From assembly GCF_964340395.1 (NCBI RefSeq), contig NC_135565.1, positions 154,501 to 218,500 of the forward strand: a stretch of DNA of 64,000 nucleotides, given 5' to 3'. The DNA comes from Glandiceps talaboti. Lineage: Eukaryota; Hemichordata; Enteropneusta; Spengelidae. Positions 52,001 through 63,243 of the stretch are shown in pieces (position 1 is the stretch's first letter; each line of letters starts with the position of its first letter). The position numbers and the translations under genes were made by a program. The notes under the pieces were generated by a model. That model was not told the DNA's origin. It searched no databases and saw only the letters and a list, made by a program, of their open reading frames with translations.

Positions 52001-55000
52001 TCTACTACATTGTCTTACACACCTAAGACTCTAGTACATTGTCTTACACACCTAAGACTCTAGTACATTGTCTTACACACCTAAGACTCTACTACATTGT
52101 CTTACACACCTAAGACTCTAGTACATTGTCTTACACACCTAAGATTCTAGTACATTGTCTTACACACCTAAGACTCTACTACATTGTCTTACACACCTAA
52201 GACTCTACTACATTGTCTTACACACCTAAGACTCTACTACATTGTCTTACACACCTAAGACTCTACTACATTGTCTTACACACCTAAGACTCTACTACAT
52301 TGTCTTACACACCTACGAGTCTAGTACATTGTCTTACACACCTAAGACTCTAGTACATTGTCTTACACACCTAAGACTCTGCTACATTGTCTTACAAACC
52401 TAAGACTCTAGTACATTGTCTTACACACCTAAGACTCTAGTACATTGTCTTACACACCTAAGACTCTAGTACATTGTCTTACACACCTAAGACGCTAGTA
52501 CATTGTCTTACACACCTAAGACTCTACTACATTGTCTTACACACCTAAGACTCTAGTACATTGTCTTACACACCTAAGACTCTAGAACATTGTCTTACAC
52601 ACTTACGACTCTAGTACATTGTCTTACACACCTAAGACTCTAGTACATTGTCTTACACACCTAAGACTCTAGTACATTGTCTTACACACCTAAGACTCTA
52701 GTACATTGTCTTACACACCTAAGACTCTACTACATTGTCTTACACACCTAAGACTCTACTACATTGTCTTACACACCTAAGACTCTACTACATTGTCTTA
52801 CACACCTAAGACTCTACTACATTGTCTTACACACCTAAGACTCTACTACATTGTCTTACACACCTAAGACTCTAGTACATTGTCTTACACACCTAAGACT
52901 CTACTACATTGTCTTACACACCTAAGACTCTAGTACATTGTCTTACACACCTAAGACTCTACTACATTGTCTTACACACCTAAGACTCTAGTACATTGTC
53001 TTACACACCTAAGACTCTAGAACATTGTCTTACACACCTAAGACTCTAGTACATTGTCTTACACACCTAAGACTCTACTACATTGTCTTACACACCTAAG
53101 ACTCTACTACATTGTCTTACACACCTAAGACTCTAGAACATTGTCTTACACACTTACGACTCTAGTACATTGTCTTACACACCTAAGACTCTACTACATT
53201 GTCTTACACACCTAAGACTCTACTACATTGTCTTACACACCTAAGACTCTACTACATTGTCTTACACACCTAAGACTCTAGTACATTGTCTTACACACCT
53301 AAGACTCTACTACATTGTCTTACACACCTAAGACTCTACTACATTGTCTTACACACCTAAGACTCTACTACATTGTCTTACACACCTAAGACTCTACTAC
53401 ATTGTCTTACACACCTAAGACTCTACTACATTGTCTTACACACCTAAGACTCTACTACATTGTCTTACACACCTAAGACTCTACTACATTGTCTTACACA
53501 CCTAAGACTCTACTACATTGTCTTACACACCTAAGACTCTACTACATTGTCTTACACACCTAAGACTCTACTACATTGTCTTACACACCTAAGACTCTAC
53601 TACATTGTCTTACACACCTAAGACTCTACTACATTGTCTTACACACCTAAGACTCTACTACATTGTCTTACACACCTAAGACTCTACTACATTGTCTTAC
53701 ACACCTAAGACTCTACTACATTGTCTTACACACCTAAGACTCTACTACATTGTCTTACACACCTAAGACTCTAGTACATTGTCTTACACACCTAAGACTC
53801 TACTACATTGTCTTACACACCTAAGACTCTAGTACATTGTCTTACACACCTAAGACTCTACTACATTATCTTACACACCTAAGACTCTAGTACATTGTCT
53901 TACACACCTAAGACTCTAGAACATTGTCTTACACACCTAAGACTCTAGTACATTGTCTTACACACCTAAGACTCTAGTACATTGTCTTACACACCTAAGA
54001 CTCTAGTACATTGTCTTACACACCTAAGACTCTACTACATTGTCTTACACACCTAAGACTCTAGTACATTGTCTTACACACCTAAGACTCTACTACATTG
54101 TCTTACACACCTAAGACTCTACTACATTGTCTTACACACCTAAGACTCTACTACATTGTCTTACACACCTAAGACTCTACTACATTGTCTTACACACCTA
54201 AGACACTACTACATTGTCTTACACACCTAAGACTCTAGTACATTGTCTTACACACCTAAGACTCTACTACATTGTCTTACACACCTAAGACTCTACTACA
54301 TTGTCTTACACACCTAAGACTCTAGTACATTGTCTTACACACCTAAGACTCTACTACATTGTCTTACACACCTAAGACTCTAGTACATTGTCTTACACAC
54401 CTAAGACTCTAGTACATTGTCTTACACACCTAAGACTCTAGTACATTGTCTTACACACCTAAGACTCTAGTACATTGTCTTACACACCTAAGACTCTAGT
54501 ACATTGTCTTACACACCTAAGACTCTAGTACATTGTCTTACACACCTAAGACTCTACTACATTGTCTTACACACCTAAGACTCTAGTACATTGTCTTACA
54601 CACCTAAGACTCTACTACATTGTCTTACACACCTAAGACTCTAGTACATTGTCTTACACACCTAAGACTCTAGTACATTGTCTTACACACCTAAGACTCT
54701 ACTACATTGTCTTACACACCTAAGACTCTAGTACATTGTCTTACACACCTAAGATTCTAGTACATTGTCTTACACACCTAAGACTCTACTACATTGTCTT
54801 ACACACCTAAGACTCTACTACATTGTCTTACACACCTAAGACTCTACTACATTGTCTTACACACCTAAGACTCTACTACATTGTCTTACACACCTAAGAC
54901 TCTACTACATTGTCTTACACACCTACGAGTCTAGTACATTGTCTTACACACCTAAGACTCTAGTACATTGTCTTACACACCTAAGACTCTGCTACATTGT

Positions 55001-58000
55001 CTTACAAACCTAAGACTCTAGTACATTGTCTTACACACCTAAGACTCTAGTACATTGTCTTACACACCTAAGACTCTAGTACATTGTCTTACACACCTAA
55101 GACGCTAGTACATTGTCTTACACACCTAAGACTCTACTACATTGTCTTACACACCTAAGACTCTAGTACATTGTCTTACACACCTAAGACTCTAGAACAT
55201 TGTCTTACACACTTACGACTCTAGTACATTGTCTTACACACCTAAGACTCTAGTACATTGTCTTACACACCTAAGACTCTAGTACATTGTCTTACACACC
55301 TAAGACTCTACTACATTGTCTTACACACCTAAGACTCTACTACATTGTCTTACACACCTAAGACTCTAGTACATTGTCTTACACACCTAAGACTCTACTA
55401 CATTGTCTTACACACCTAAGACTCTAGTACATTGTCTTACACACCTAAGACTCTAGTACATTGTCTTACACACCTAAGACTCTACTACATTGTCTTACAC
55501 ACCTAAGACTCTAGTACATTGTCTTACACACCTAAGACTCTACTACATTGTCTTACACACCTAAGACTCTAGTACATTGTCTTACACACCTAAGACTCTA
55601 GTACATTGTCTTACACACCTAAGACTCTACTACATTGTCTTACACACCTAAGACTCTAGTACATTGTCTTACACACCTAAGACTCTAGTACATTGTCTTA
55701 CACACCTAAGACTCTACTACATTGTCTTACACACCTAAGACTCTAGTACATTGTCTTACACACCTAAGATTCTAGTACATTGTCTTACACACCTAAGACT
55801 CTACTACATTGTCTTAAACACCTAAGACTCTACTACATTGTCTTACACACCTAAGACTCTACTACATTGTCTTACACACCTAAGACTCTACTACATTGTC
55901 TTACACACCTAAGACTCTACTACATTGTCTTACACACCTACGAGTCTAGTACATTGTCTTACACACCTAAGACTCTAGTACATTGTCTTACACACCTAAG
56001 ACTCTGCTACATTGTCTTACAAACCTAAGACTCTAGTACATTGTCTTACACACCTAAGACTCTAGTACATTGTCTTACACACCTAAGACTCTAGTACATT
56101 GTCTTACACACCTAAGACGCTAGTACATTGTCTTACACACCTAAGACTCTACTACATTGTCTTACACACCTAAGACTCTAGTACATTGTCTTACACACCT
56201 AAGACTCTAGAACATTGTCTTACACACTTACGACTCTAGTACATTGTCTTACACACCTAAGACTCTAGTACATTGTCTTACACACCTAAGACTCTAGTAC
56301 ATTGTCTTACACACCTAAGACTCTAGTACATTGTCTTACACACCTAAGACTCTACTACATTGTCTTACACACCTAAGACTCTACTACATTGTCTTACACA
56401 CCTAAGACTCTACTACATTGTCTTACACACCTAAGACTCTACTACATTGTCTTACACACCTAAGACTCTACTACATTGTCTTACACACCTAAGACTCTAG
56501 TACATTGTCTTACACACCTAAGACTCTACTACATTGTCTTACACACCTAAGACTCTAGTACATTGTCTTACACACCTAAGACTCTACTACATTGTCTTAC
56601 ACACCTAAGACTCTAGTACATTGTCTTACACACCTAAGACTCTAGAACATTGTCTTACACACCTAAGACTCTAGTACATTGTCTTACACACCTAAGACTC
56701 TACTACATTGTCTTACACACCTAAGACTCTACTACATTGTCTTACACACCTAAGACTCTAGAACATTGTCTTACACACTTACGACTCTAGTACATTGTCT
56801 TACACACCTAAGACTCTATTACATTGTCTTACACACCCAAGACTCTAGTACATTGTCTTACACACCTAAGACTCTGCTACATTGTCTTACACACCTAAGA
56901 CTCTAGTACATTGTCTTACACACCTAAGACTCTACTACATTGTCTTACACACCTAAAACTCTAGTACATTGTCTTACACACCTAAGACTCTACTACATTG
57001 TCTTACACACCTAAGACTCTAGTACATTGTCTTACACACCTAAGACTCTAGTACATTGTCTTACACACCTAAGACTCTAGTACATTGTCTTACACACCTA
57101 AGACTCTACTACATTGTCTTACACACCTAAGATTCTAGTACATTGTCTTACACACCTAAGACTCTAGTACATTGTCTTACACACCTAAGACTCTACTACA
57201 TTGTCTTACACACCTAAGACTCTAGTACATTGTCTTACACACCTAAGACTCTACTACATTGTCTTACACACCTAAGACTCTACTACATTGTCTTACACAC
57301 CTAAGACTCTACTACATTGTCTTACACACCTAAGACTCTACTACATTGTCTTACACACCTAAGACTCTAGAACATTGTCTTACACACTTACGACTCTACT
57401 ACATTGTCTTACACACCTAAGACTCTACTACATTGTCTTACACACCTAAGACTCTAGTACATTGTCTTACACACCTAAGACTCTAGTACATTGTCTTACA
57501 CACCTAAGACTCTACTACATTGTCTTACACACCTAAGACTCTACTACATTGTCTTACACACCTAAGACTCTACTACATTGTCTTACACACCTAAGACTCT
57601 ACTACATTGTCTTACACACCTAAGACTCTAGTACATTGTCTTACACACCTAAGACTCTACTACATTGTCTTACACACCTAAGACTCTAGTACATTGTCTT
57701 ACACACCTAAGACTCTACTACATTGTCTTACACACCTAAGACTCTACTACATTGTCTTACACACCTAAGACTCTACTACATTGTCTTACACACCTAAGAC
57801 TCTACTACATTGTCTTACACACCTAAGACTCTACTACATTGTCTTACACACCTAAGACTCTACTACATTGTCTTACACACCTAAGACTCTACTACATTGT
57901 CTTACACACCTAAGACTCTACTACATTGTCTTACACACCTAAGACTCTACTACATTGTCTTACACACCTAAGACTCCACTACATTGTCTTACACACCTAA

Positions 58001-59884
58001 GACTCTACTACATTGTCTTACACACCTAAGACTCTACTACATTGTCTTACACACCTAAGACTCTACTACATTGTCTTACACACCTAAGACTCTACTACAT
58101 TGTCTTACACACCTAAGACTCTACTACATTGTCTTACACACCTAAGACTCTACTACATTGTCTTACACACCTAAGACTCTAGTACATTGTCTTACACACC
58201 TAAGACTCTACTACATTGTCTTACACACCTAAGACTCTAGTACATTGTCTTACACACCTAAGACTCTACTACATTATCTTACACACCTAAGACTCTAGTA
58301 CATTGTCTTACACACCTAAGACTCTAGTACATTGTCTTACACACCTAAGACTCTAGTACATTGTCTTACACACCTAAGACTCTACTACATTGTCTTACAC
58401 ACCTAAGACTCTAGTACATTGTCTTACACACCTAAGACTCTACTACATTGTCTTACACACCTAAGACTCTAGTACATTGTCTTACACACCTAAGACTCTA
58501 CTACATTGTCTTACACACCTAAGACTCTAGTACATTGTCTTACACACCTAAGACTCTACTACATTGTCTTACACACCTAAGACTCTACTACATTGTCTTA
58601 CACACCTAAGACTCTAGTACATTGTCTTACACACCTAAGACTCTAGAACATTGTCTTACACACCTAAGACTCTAGTACATTGTCTTACACACCTAAGACT
58701 CTAGTACATTGTCTTACACACCTAAGACTCTAGTACATTGTCTTACACACCTAAGACTCTACTACATTGTCTTACACACCTAAGACTCTAGTACATTGTC
58801 TTACACACCTAAGACTCTACTACATTGTCTTACACACCTAAGACTCTACTATATTGTCTTACACACCTAAGACTCTACTACATTGTCTTACACACCTAAG
58901 ACTCTACTACATTGTCTTACACACCTAAGACTCTACTACATTGTCTTACACACCTAAGACTCTAGTACATTGTCTTACACACCTAAGACTCTACTACATT
59001 GTCTTACACACCTAAGACTCTACTACATTGTCTTACACACCTACGACTCTAGTACATTGTCTTACACACCTAAGACTCTAGTACATTGTCTTACACACCT
59101 AAGACTCTGCTACATTGTCTTACACACCTAAGACTCTAGTACATTGTCTTACACACCTAAGACTCTAGTACATTGTCTTACACACCTAAGACTCTAGTAC
59201 ATTGTCTTACACACCTAAGACGCTAGTACATTGTCTTACACACCTAAGACTCTACTACATTGTCTTACACACCTAAGACTCTAGTACATTGTCTTACACA
59301 CCTAAGACTCTAGAACATTGTCTTACACACTTACGACTCTAGTACATTGTCTTACACACCTAAGACTCTAGTACATTGTCTTACACACCTAAGACTCTAG
59401 TACATTGTCTTACACACCTAAGACTCTACTACATTGTCTTACACACCTAAGACTCTACTACATTGTCTTACACACCTAAGACTCTACTACATTGTCTTAC
59501 ACACCTAAGACTCTACTACATTGTCTTACACACCTAAGACTCTACTACATTGTCTTACACACCTAAGACTCTACTACATTGTCTTACACACCTAAGACTC
59601 TAGTACATTGTCTTACACACCTAAGACTCTACTACATTGTCTTACACACCTAAGACTCTAGTACATTGTCTTACACACCTAAGACTCTACTACACTGTCT
59701 TACACACCTAAGACTCTAGTACATTGTCTTACACACCTAAGACTCTAGAACATTGTCTTACACACCTAAGACTCTAGTACATTGTCTTACACACCTAAGA
59801 CTCTAGTACATTGTCTTACACACCTAAGACTCTAGTACATTGTCTTACACACCTAAGACTCTACTACATTGTCTTACACACCTA
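16099..59884. repeat. Giant 29-bp satellite array, about 1,510 head-to-tail copies
   Basis: On the plus strand the unit is CTAAGACTCTAGTAC joined to ATTGTCTTACACAC (29 bp). It is uninterrupted for 43.8 kb and almost always exactly 29 bp. Rare indels are a 1-bp gain near 17763, a 1-bp loss near 18031, and 1-bp gains near 39986 and 40892. The dominant variation is one site, TAGTAC versus TACTAC. Rarer marker monomers (TACGAGTCT, GACGCTAG, CTCTGCTAC, ACAAACC, TTACGACT, GATTCTAG, AGAACATT, TTATCTTAC) recur in fixed order, showing higher-order repeats. The plus strand is G-poor and nearly CpG-free. Each unit has an inverted repeat GTCTTA-CACACC-TAAGAC. Stops occur in every frame, so there is no coding. 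Confidence 0.98.
34450..45559. repeat. Large-scale duplication inside the satellite, offset 7,600 bp
   Basis: The block about 34450-37959 recurs at about 42050-45559. Marker monomers match one for one: TACGAG at 34450, 35523, 37959 and at 42050, 43123, 45559; CTTAAACACC at 35391 and 42991; ACACCCAAG at about 36414 and 44014; CCTAAAACTC at 36535 and 44135. The offset is 262 units plus 2 bp. The 2 extra bases are explained by the single-base insertions near 39986 and 40892. Confidence 0.85.
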
Positions 59885-61455
59885 GTACCCTGTCTCTTTC
59901 TAAGACTCTAGTACCATGTCTCTTTCTAAGACTCTAGTACCCTGTCTCTTTCTAAGACTCTAGTACCCTGTCTCTTTCTAAGACTCTAGTACCCTGTCTC
60001 TGTCTAAGACTCTAGTACCCTGTCTCTGTCTAAGACTCTAGTACCCTGTCTCTTTCTAATGACTGTAGTACCCTGTCTCTGTCTAAGACTCTAGTACCAT
60101 GTCTCTTTCGAAGACTGTAGTACCCTGTCTCTGTCTAAGACTCTAGTACCCTGTCTCTTTCTAAGACTCTAGTACCATGTCTCTTTCTAAGACTCTAGTA
60201 CCCTGTCTCTTTCTAAGACTCTAGTACCATGTCTCTTTCTAAGACTCTAGTACCCTGTCTCTTTCTAAGACTCTAGTACCCTGTCTCTTTTTAAGACTCT
60301 AGTACCCTGTCTCTTTCTAAGACTCTAGTACCCTGTCTCTGTCTAAGACTCTAGTACCGTCTCTTTCTAATACTGTAGTACCCTGTCTCTGTCTAAGACT
60401 CCAGTACCCTGTCTCTTTCTAAGACTGTAGTACCCTGTCTCTTTCTAATGACTCTAGTACCCTGTCTCTTTCTAATGACTCTAGTACCCTGTCTCTTTCT
60501 AAGACTCTAGTACCGTCTCTTTCTAAGACTCTAGTACCCTGTCTCTTTCTAAGACTCTAGTACCCTGTCTCTTTCTAAGACTCTAGTACCCTGCCTCTTT
60601 CTAATGACTCTAGTACCCTGTCTCTTTCTAAGACTCTAGTACCCTGTCTCTTTCTAATGACTCTAGTACCCTGTCTCTGTCTAAGACTCTAGTACCCTGT
60701 CTCTGTCTAATGACTCTAGTACCCTGTCTCTGTCTAAGACTCTAGTACCCTGTCTCTTTCTAAGACTCTAGTACCATGTCTCTTTCTAATGACTCTAGTA
60801 CCCTGTCTCTTTCTAATGACTCTAGTACCCTGTCTCTTTCTAAGACTCTAGTACCCTGTCTCTTTCTAAGACTCTAGTACCCTTGTCTCTGTCTAAGACT
60901 CTAGTACCCTGTCTCTGTCTAATGACTCTAGTACGCTGTCTCTGTCTAAGACTCTAGTACCCTGTCTCTTTCTAAGACTCTAGTACCATGTCTCTTTCTA
61001 AGACTCTAGTACCCTGTCTCTGTCTAAGACTCTAGTACCCTGTCTCTGTCTAAGACTCTAGTACCCTGTCTCTGTCTAAGACTCTAGTACCCTGTCTCTG
61101 TCTAAGACTCTAGTACCCTGTCTCTTTCTAATGACTCTAGTACCCTGTCTCTTTCTAAGACTCTAGTACCCTGTCTCTGTCTAAGACTCTAGTACCCTGT
61201 CTCTTTCTAAGACTCTAGTACCCTGTCTCTGTCTAAGACTCTAGTACCCTGTCTCTTTCTAAGACTCTAGTACCCTGTCTCTGTCTAAGACTCTAGTACC
61301 CTGTCTCTGTCTAAGACTCTAGTACCCTGTCTCTGTCTAAGACTCTAGTACCCTGTCTCTGTCTAAGACTCTAGTACCCTGTCTCTTTCTAATGACTCTA
61401 GTACCCTGTCTCTTTCTAATGACTCTAGTACCCTGTCTCTTTCTAATGACTCTAG
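59885..61455. repeat. 26-bp satellite array, about 60 copies, sister of the 29-bp unit
   Basis: The unit is CTAAGACTCTAGTAC joined to CCTGTCTCTTT, 26 bp, with 27-bp (TAATGACT) and 24-bp (TACCGTCTC) variants and TTTCT/TGTCT and CCCTG/CCATG substitutions. The first 15 bases are identical to the 29-bp unit. The switch occurs at 59881-59890, where CACACCTA jumps to GTACCCTG, i.e. between two CTA triplets of the 29-bp unit. It is more heterogeneous than the 29-bp array, hence probably older or less homogenised. Confidence 0.95.
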
Positions 61456-61468
61456 TACATTATCTCAC

Positions 61469-61644
61469 CTTAAACGGCATACCATTAGCCATTGACATCA
61501 GAGTAGATCGGGATATCTTTCCTGATTTAGTTTTTGGTAATTTTGTCACCACAACAGCTTTCTTAAATGCAGCTACAGGTCCTATACTATCTCTAACAAC
61601 TTGAATGACTTCCTCTATGATTGTCTGATGTGGCTGCTGTATGC
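61469..61644 (-). CDS. ACSS3: ACSS3-like acyl-CoA synthetase, penultimate exon (AMP-binding C-terminal domain)
   Basis: A 176-bp exon on the minus strand: acceptor TTTTATTTCAG|GC (CAG at 61647-61645) and donor AAG|GTGAGA (61469|61468). Two bases complete a split codon, then 58 codons. The peptide includes IIEEVIQVVRDSIGPVAAFK, then AVVVTKLPKTKSGKISRS and ends MANGMPFK. This is the C-terminal domain of the acyl-adenylate-forming (ANL) superfamily. PKTKSGKI is the A10 motif, whose last lysine (exon residue 42) is the catalytic Lys that is also a known acetylation site in acetyl/propionyl-CoA synthetases. IGPVAAF and NGxPFK favour ACSS3, a mitochondrial short-chain (propionate) synthetase, over ACSS1/ACSS2. 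No stop or frameshift. Earlier exons lie beyond 64000. Confidence 0.87.
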
Positions 61645-61749
61645 CTGAAATAAAACATAAAATATTACTTGCATGACAACTTAGAAATGAGTTGTTACTA
61701 ATGGAGCATTATTTTCAATTAGTCAGATTGATTAAAAGTTTATTTAGTG

Positions 61750-61837
61750 ATTTGAATATATCTACTGTTCATACATTAACTAAACATTGTGCCATTTGAA
61801 TATATCTACTGTTCATACATTAACTAAACATTGTGCC
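61750..61837 (+). repeat. Perfect 44-bp tandem duplication
   Basis: ATTTGAATATATCTACTG begins both copies (61750 and 61794), and both end in AACATTGTGCC. It is a recent local duplication. Confidence 0.95.
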
Positions 61838-61952
61838 ATTTTTGGGACCGAAATGCATTTCTGGAAAATAGTCTCCTGTTTTATTTTTAAACTGAACTAT
61901 TTCCTCAAGATCGAGGTAGCTAAATGGTCCAAAATTGAACAGTTGCGGGGCA

Positions 61953-62045
61953 AAATGCTAGATCTAGCACTTCGCCACTTTTTGACAAAGTGCTAGATCT
62001 AGCACTTCGTCAGTTTTCGCCGAAGTGCTAGATCTAGCACTTCAC
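61953..62045. repeat. Three palindromes at exact 35-bp spacing
   Basis: The perfect 20-bp palindrome AAGTGCTAGATCTAGCACTT lies at 61988-62007 and 62023-62042 (22 bp with flanking G/C, 62022-62043). A third copy at 61953-61972 has its left end changed so that only TGCTAGATCTAGCA is symmetric. Centres are at 61962.5, 61997.5 and 62032.5. Related half-sites (CGAAGTGC, CGAAGCGC) follow at 62055 and 62088. Confidence 0.93.
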
Positions 62046-63179
62046 CAGAAAACAACGAAGTGCGGGACTGTAAAAGTGTAAACAACGAAGCGCCTCCAAC
62101 GGCTTGATATAACGTGGTCGTTCGCATCGATAAACGTCACATACATGCGTCATGTCAGTAGTCCGTGGTCGTGTGGCGCATGGTCGACTCCAAAACTTAT
62201 CTTTGGCCGATTGTAACAACGACACGATTTATCTGAAGTTTGTTAAATGTTTGCCGAGTAAAACGGCCGGTTGAAAGTTCACGTTGCCGTACGTACGGTT
62301 GTGTCCCGGGGGTTGTGTGTTCTGTTACAAACATGCCTTGTCAATACCTCGCGGTGGATGAACTTGCGCGATCACAGAAACAAGTGTTATTATTTTACCC
62401 CTTTCACATACAATTGGCTAAAACACGTCAATGATATTATCGACATTGTATTGTATTCTGATAGAAACATTCTGATATCATACATATCTCGGGAGTGCCT
62501 GTGGGTGGTACTGTACTTCAGATCTTCAATCTACTCTGTAAACAAGGACTAGCCACTCAGTATTTCTTGTACCATGTCTATTTTAGAGCGGGAAAGATAT
62601 ATCAATCATAACGTCTTGAAATAAATTTGAAAATCACTGAAATCTTTATCCAGTATCCATCTTTCAGTATAATCACCTGTGTGCTTATTTTCATTCTAAT
62701 CTATGAAGTAGTAGAACAAGAATATTGTGCAAAATCATGTCATAACACGAGATTTACACGAGGTAGAGCGCGCCTCTGGGGACACATTTATTCTTAGACT
62801 ATAAAATCTTTAAAATTTCTCCAAACTGTTTGAACGGATAGTTTTATTTTGTTGATCTCTCTGAAATGACAAAATCAATATGGGGGTCATTGTGTTTGTT
62901 TTTAAACAAACCGACACCCCTTTCTTTCCCCGGATCCTGGATTTGGCAGCCATGCTGGATTCTAAAAAGATGAGTTTGACAATATGCACTTTATGTTCGC
63001 AATTTTTCTCGTATAAACCATTTCCTATCGCTATCGTATTTCTTACTTTTGTTAATGATATGCAATCCAGTTCATGAAGTGACGTTTATTACTGCTCTAC
63101 GATCCTCGGCGTCACACTACGCTAATTGTAGCATTATGAAGTCACTTCCTCTGGACCGAACCAAACTATAACCGATGGC

Positions 63180-63180
<1 letters not shown>

Positions 63181-63243
<63 letters not shown>
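63181..63243. repeat. (ATT)n microsatellite
   Basis: About 21 uninterrupted ATT repeats. Confidence 0.97.

Larger units (their letters stand above)
15785..61468 (-). other. ACSS3: Last intron of the ACSS3-like gene, 45,684 bp, filled with satellite
   Basis: Donor GT at 61468-61467 (AAG|GTGAGA) and acceptor CAG ending at 15785, both on the minus strand. Contents in plus-strand order: about 80 bp of unique DNA, an RT remnant (15863-16060), the 29-bp array (16099-59884), the 26-bp array (59885-61455) and only ~13 bp of other sequence before the donor. About 99% of the intron is therefore tandem repeat. Splicing across it must work if the gene is functional. Confidence 0.82.

Noticed and set aside
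16099-59884. CRISPR array (29-bp repeats are a typical CRISPR repeat length)
   Set aside because: The units are directly adjacent with no unique spacers, there are no cas genes, and the surroundings are eukaryotic exons.
16099-59884. Telomeric or subtelomeric repeat (TTAGG appears in the minus-strand unit)
   Set aside because: The unit is 29 bp and not a TTAGGG-type array; it is bounded by exons of one gene.
62240-62552. First exon of a new plus-strand gene in the CpG-rich patch
   Set aside because: Short frames without a domain or clear donor site; CpG richness alone is weak evidence.
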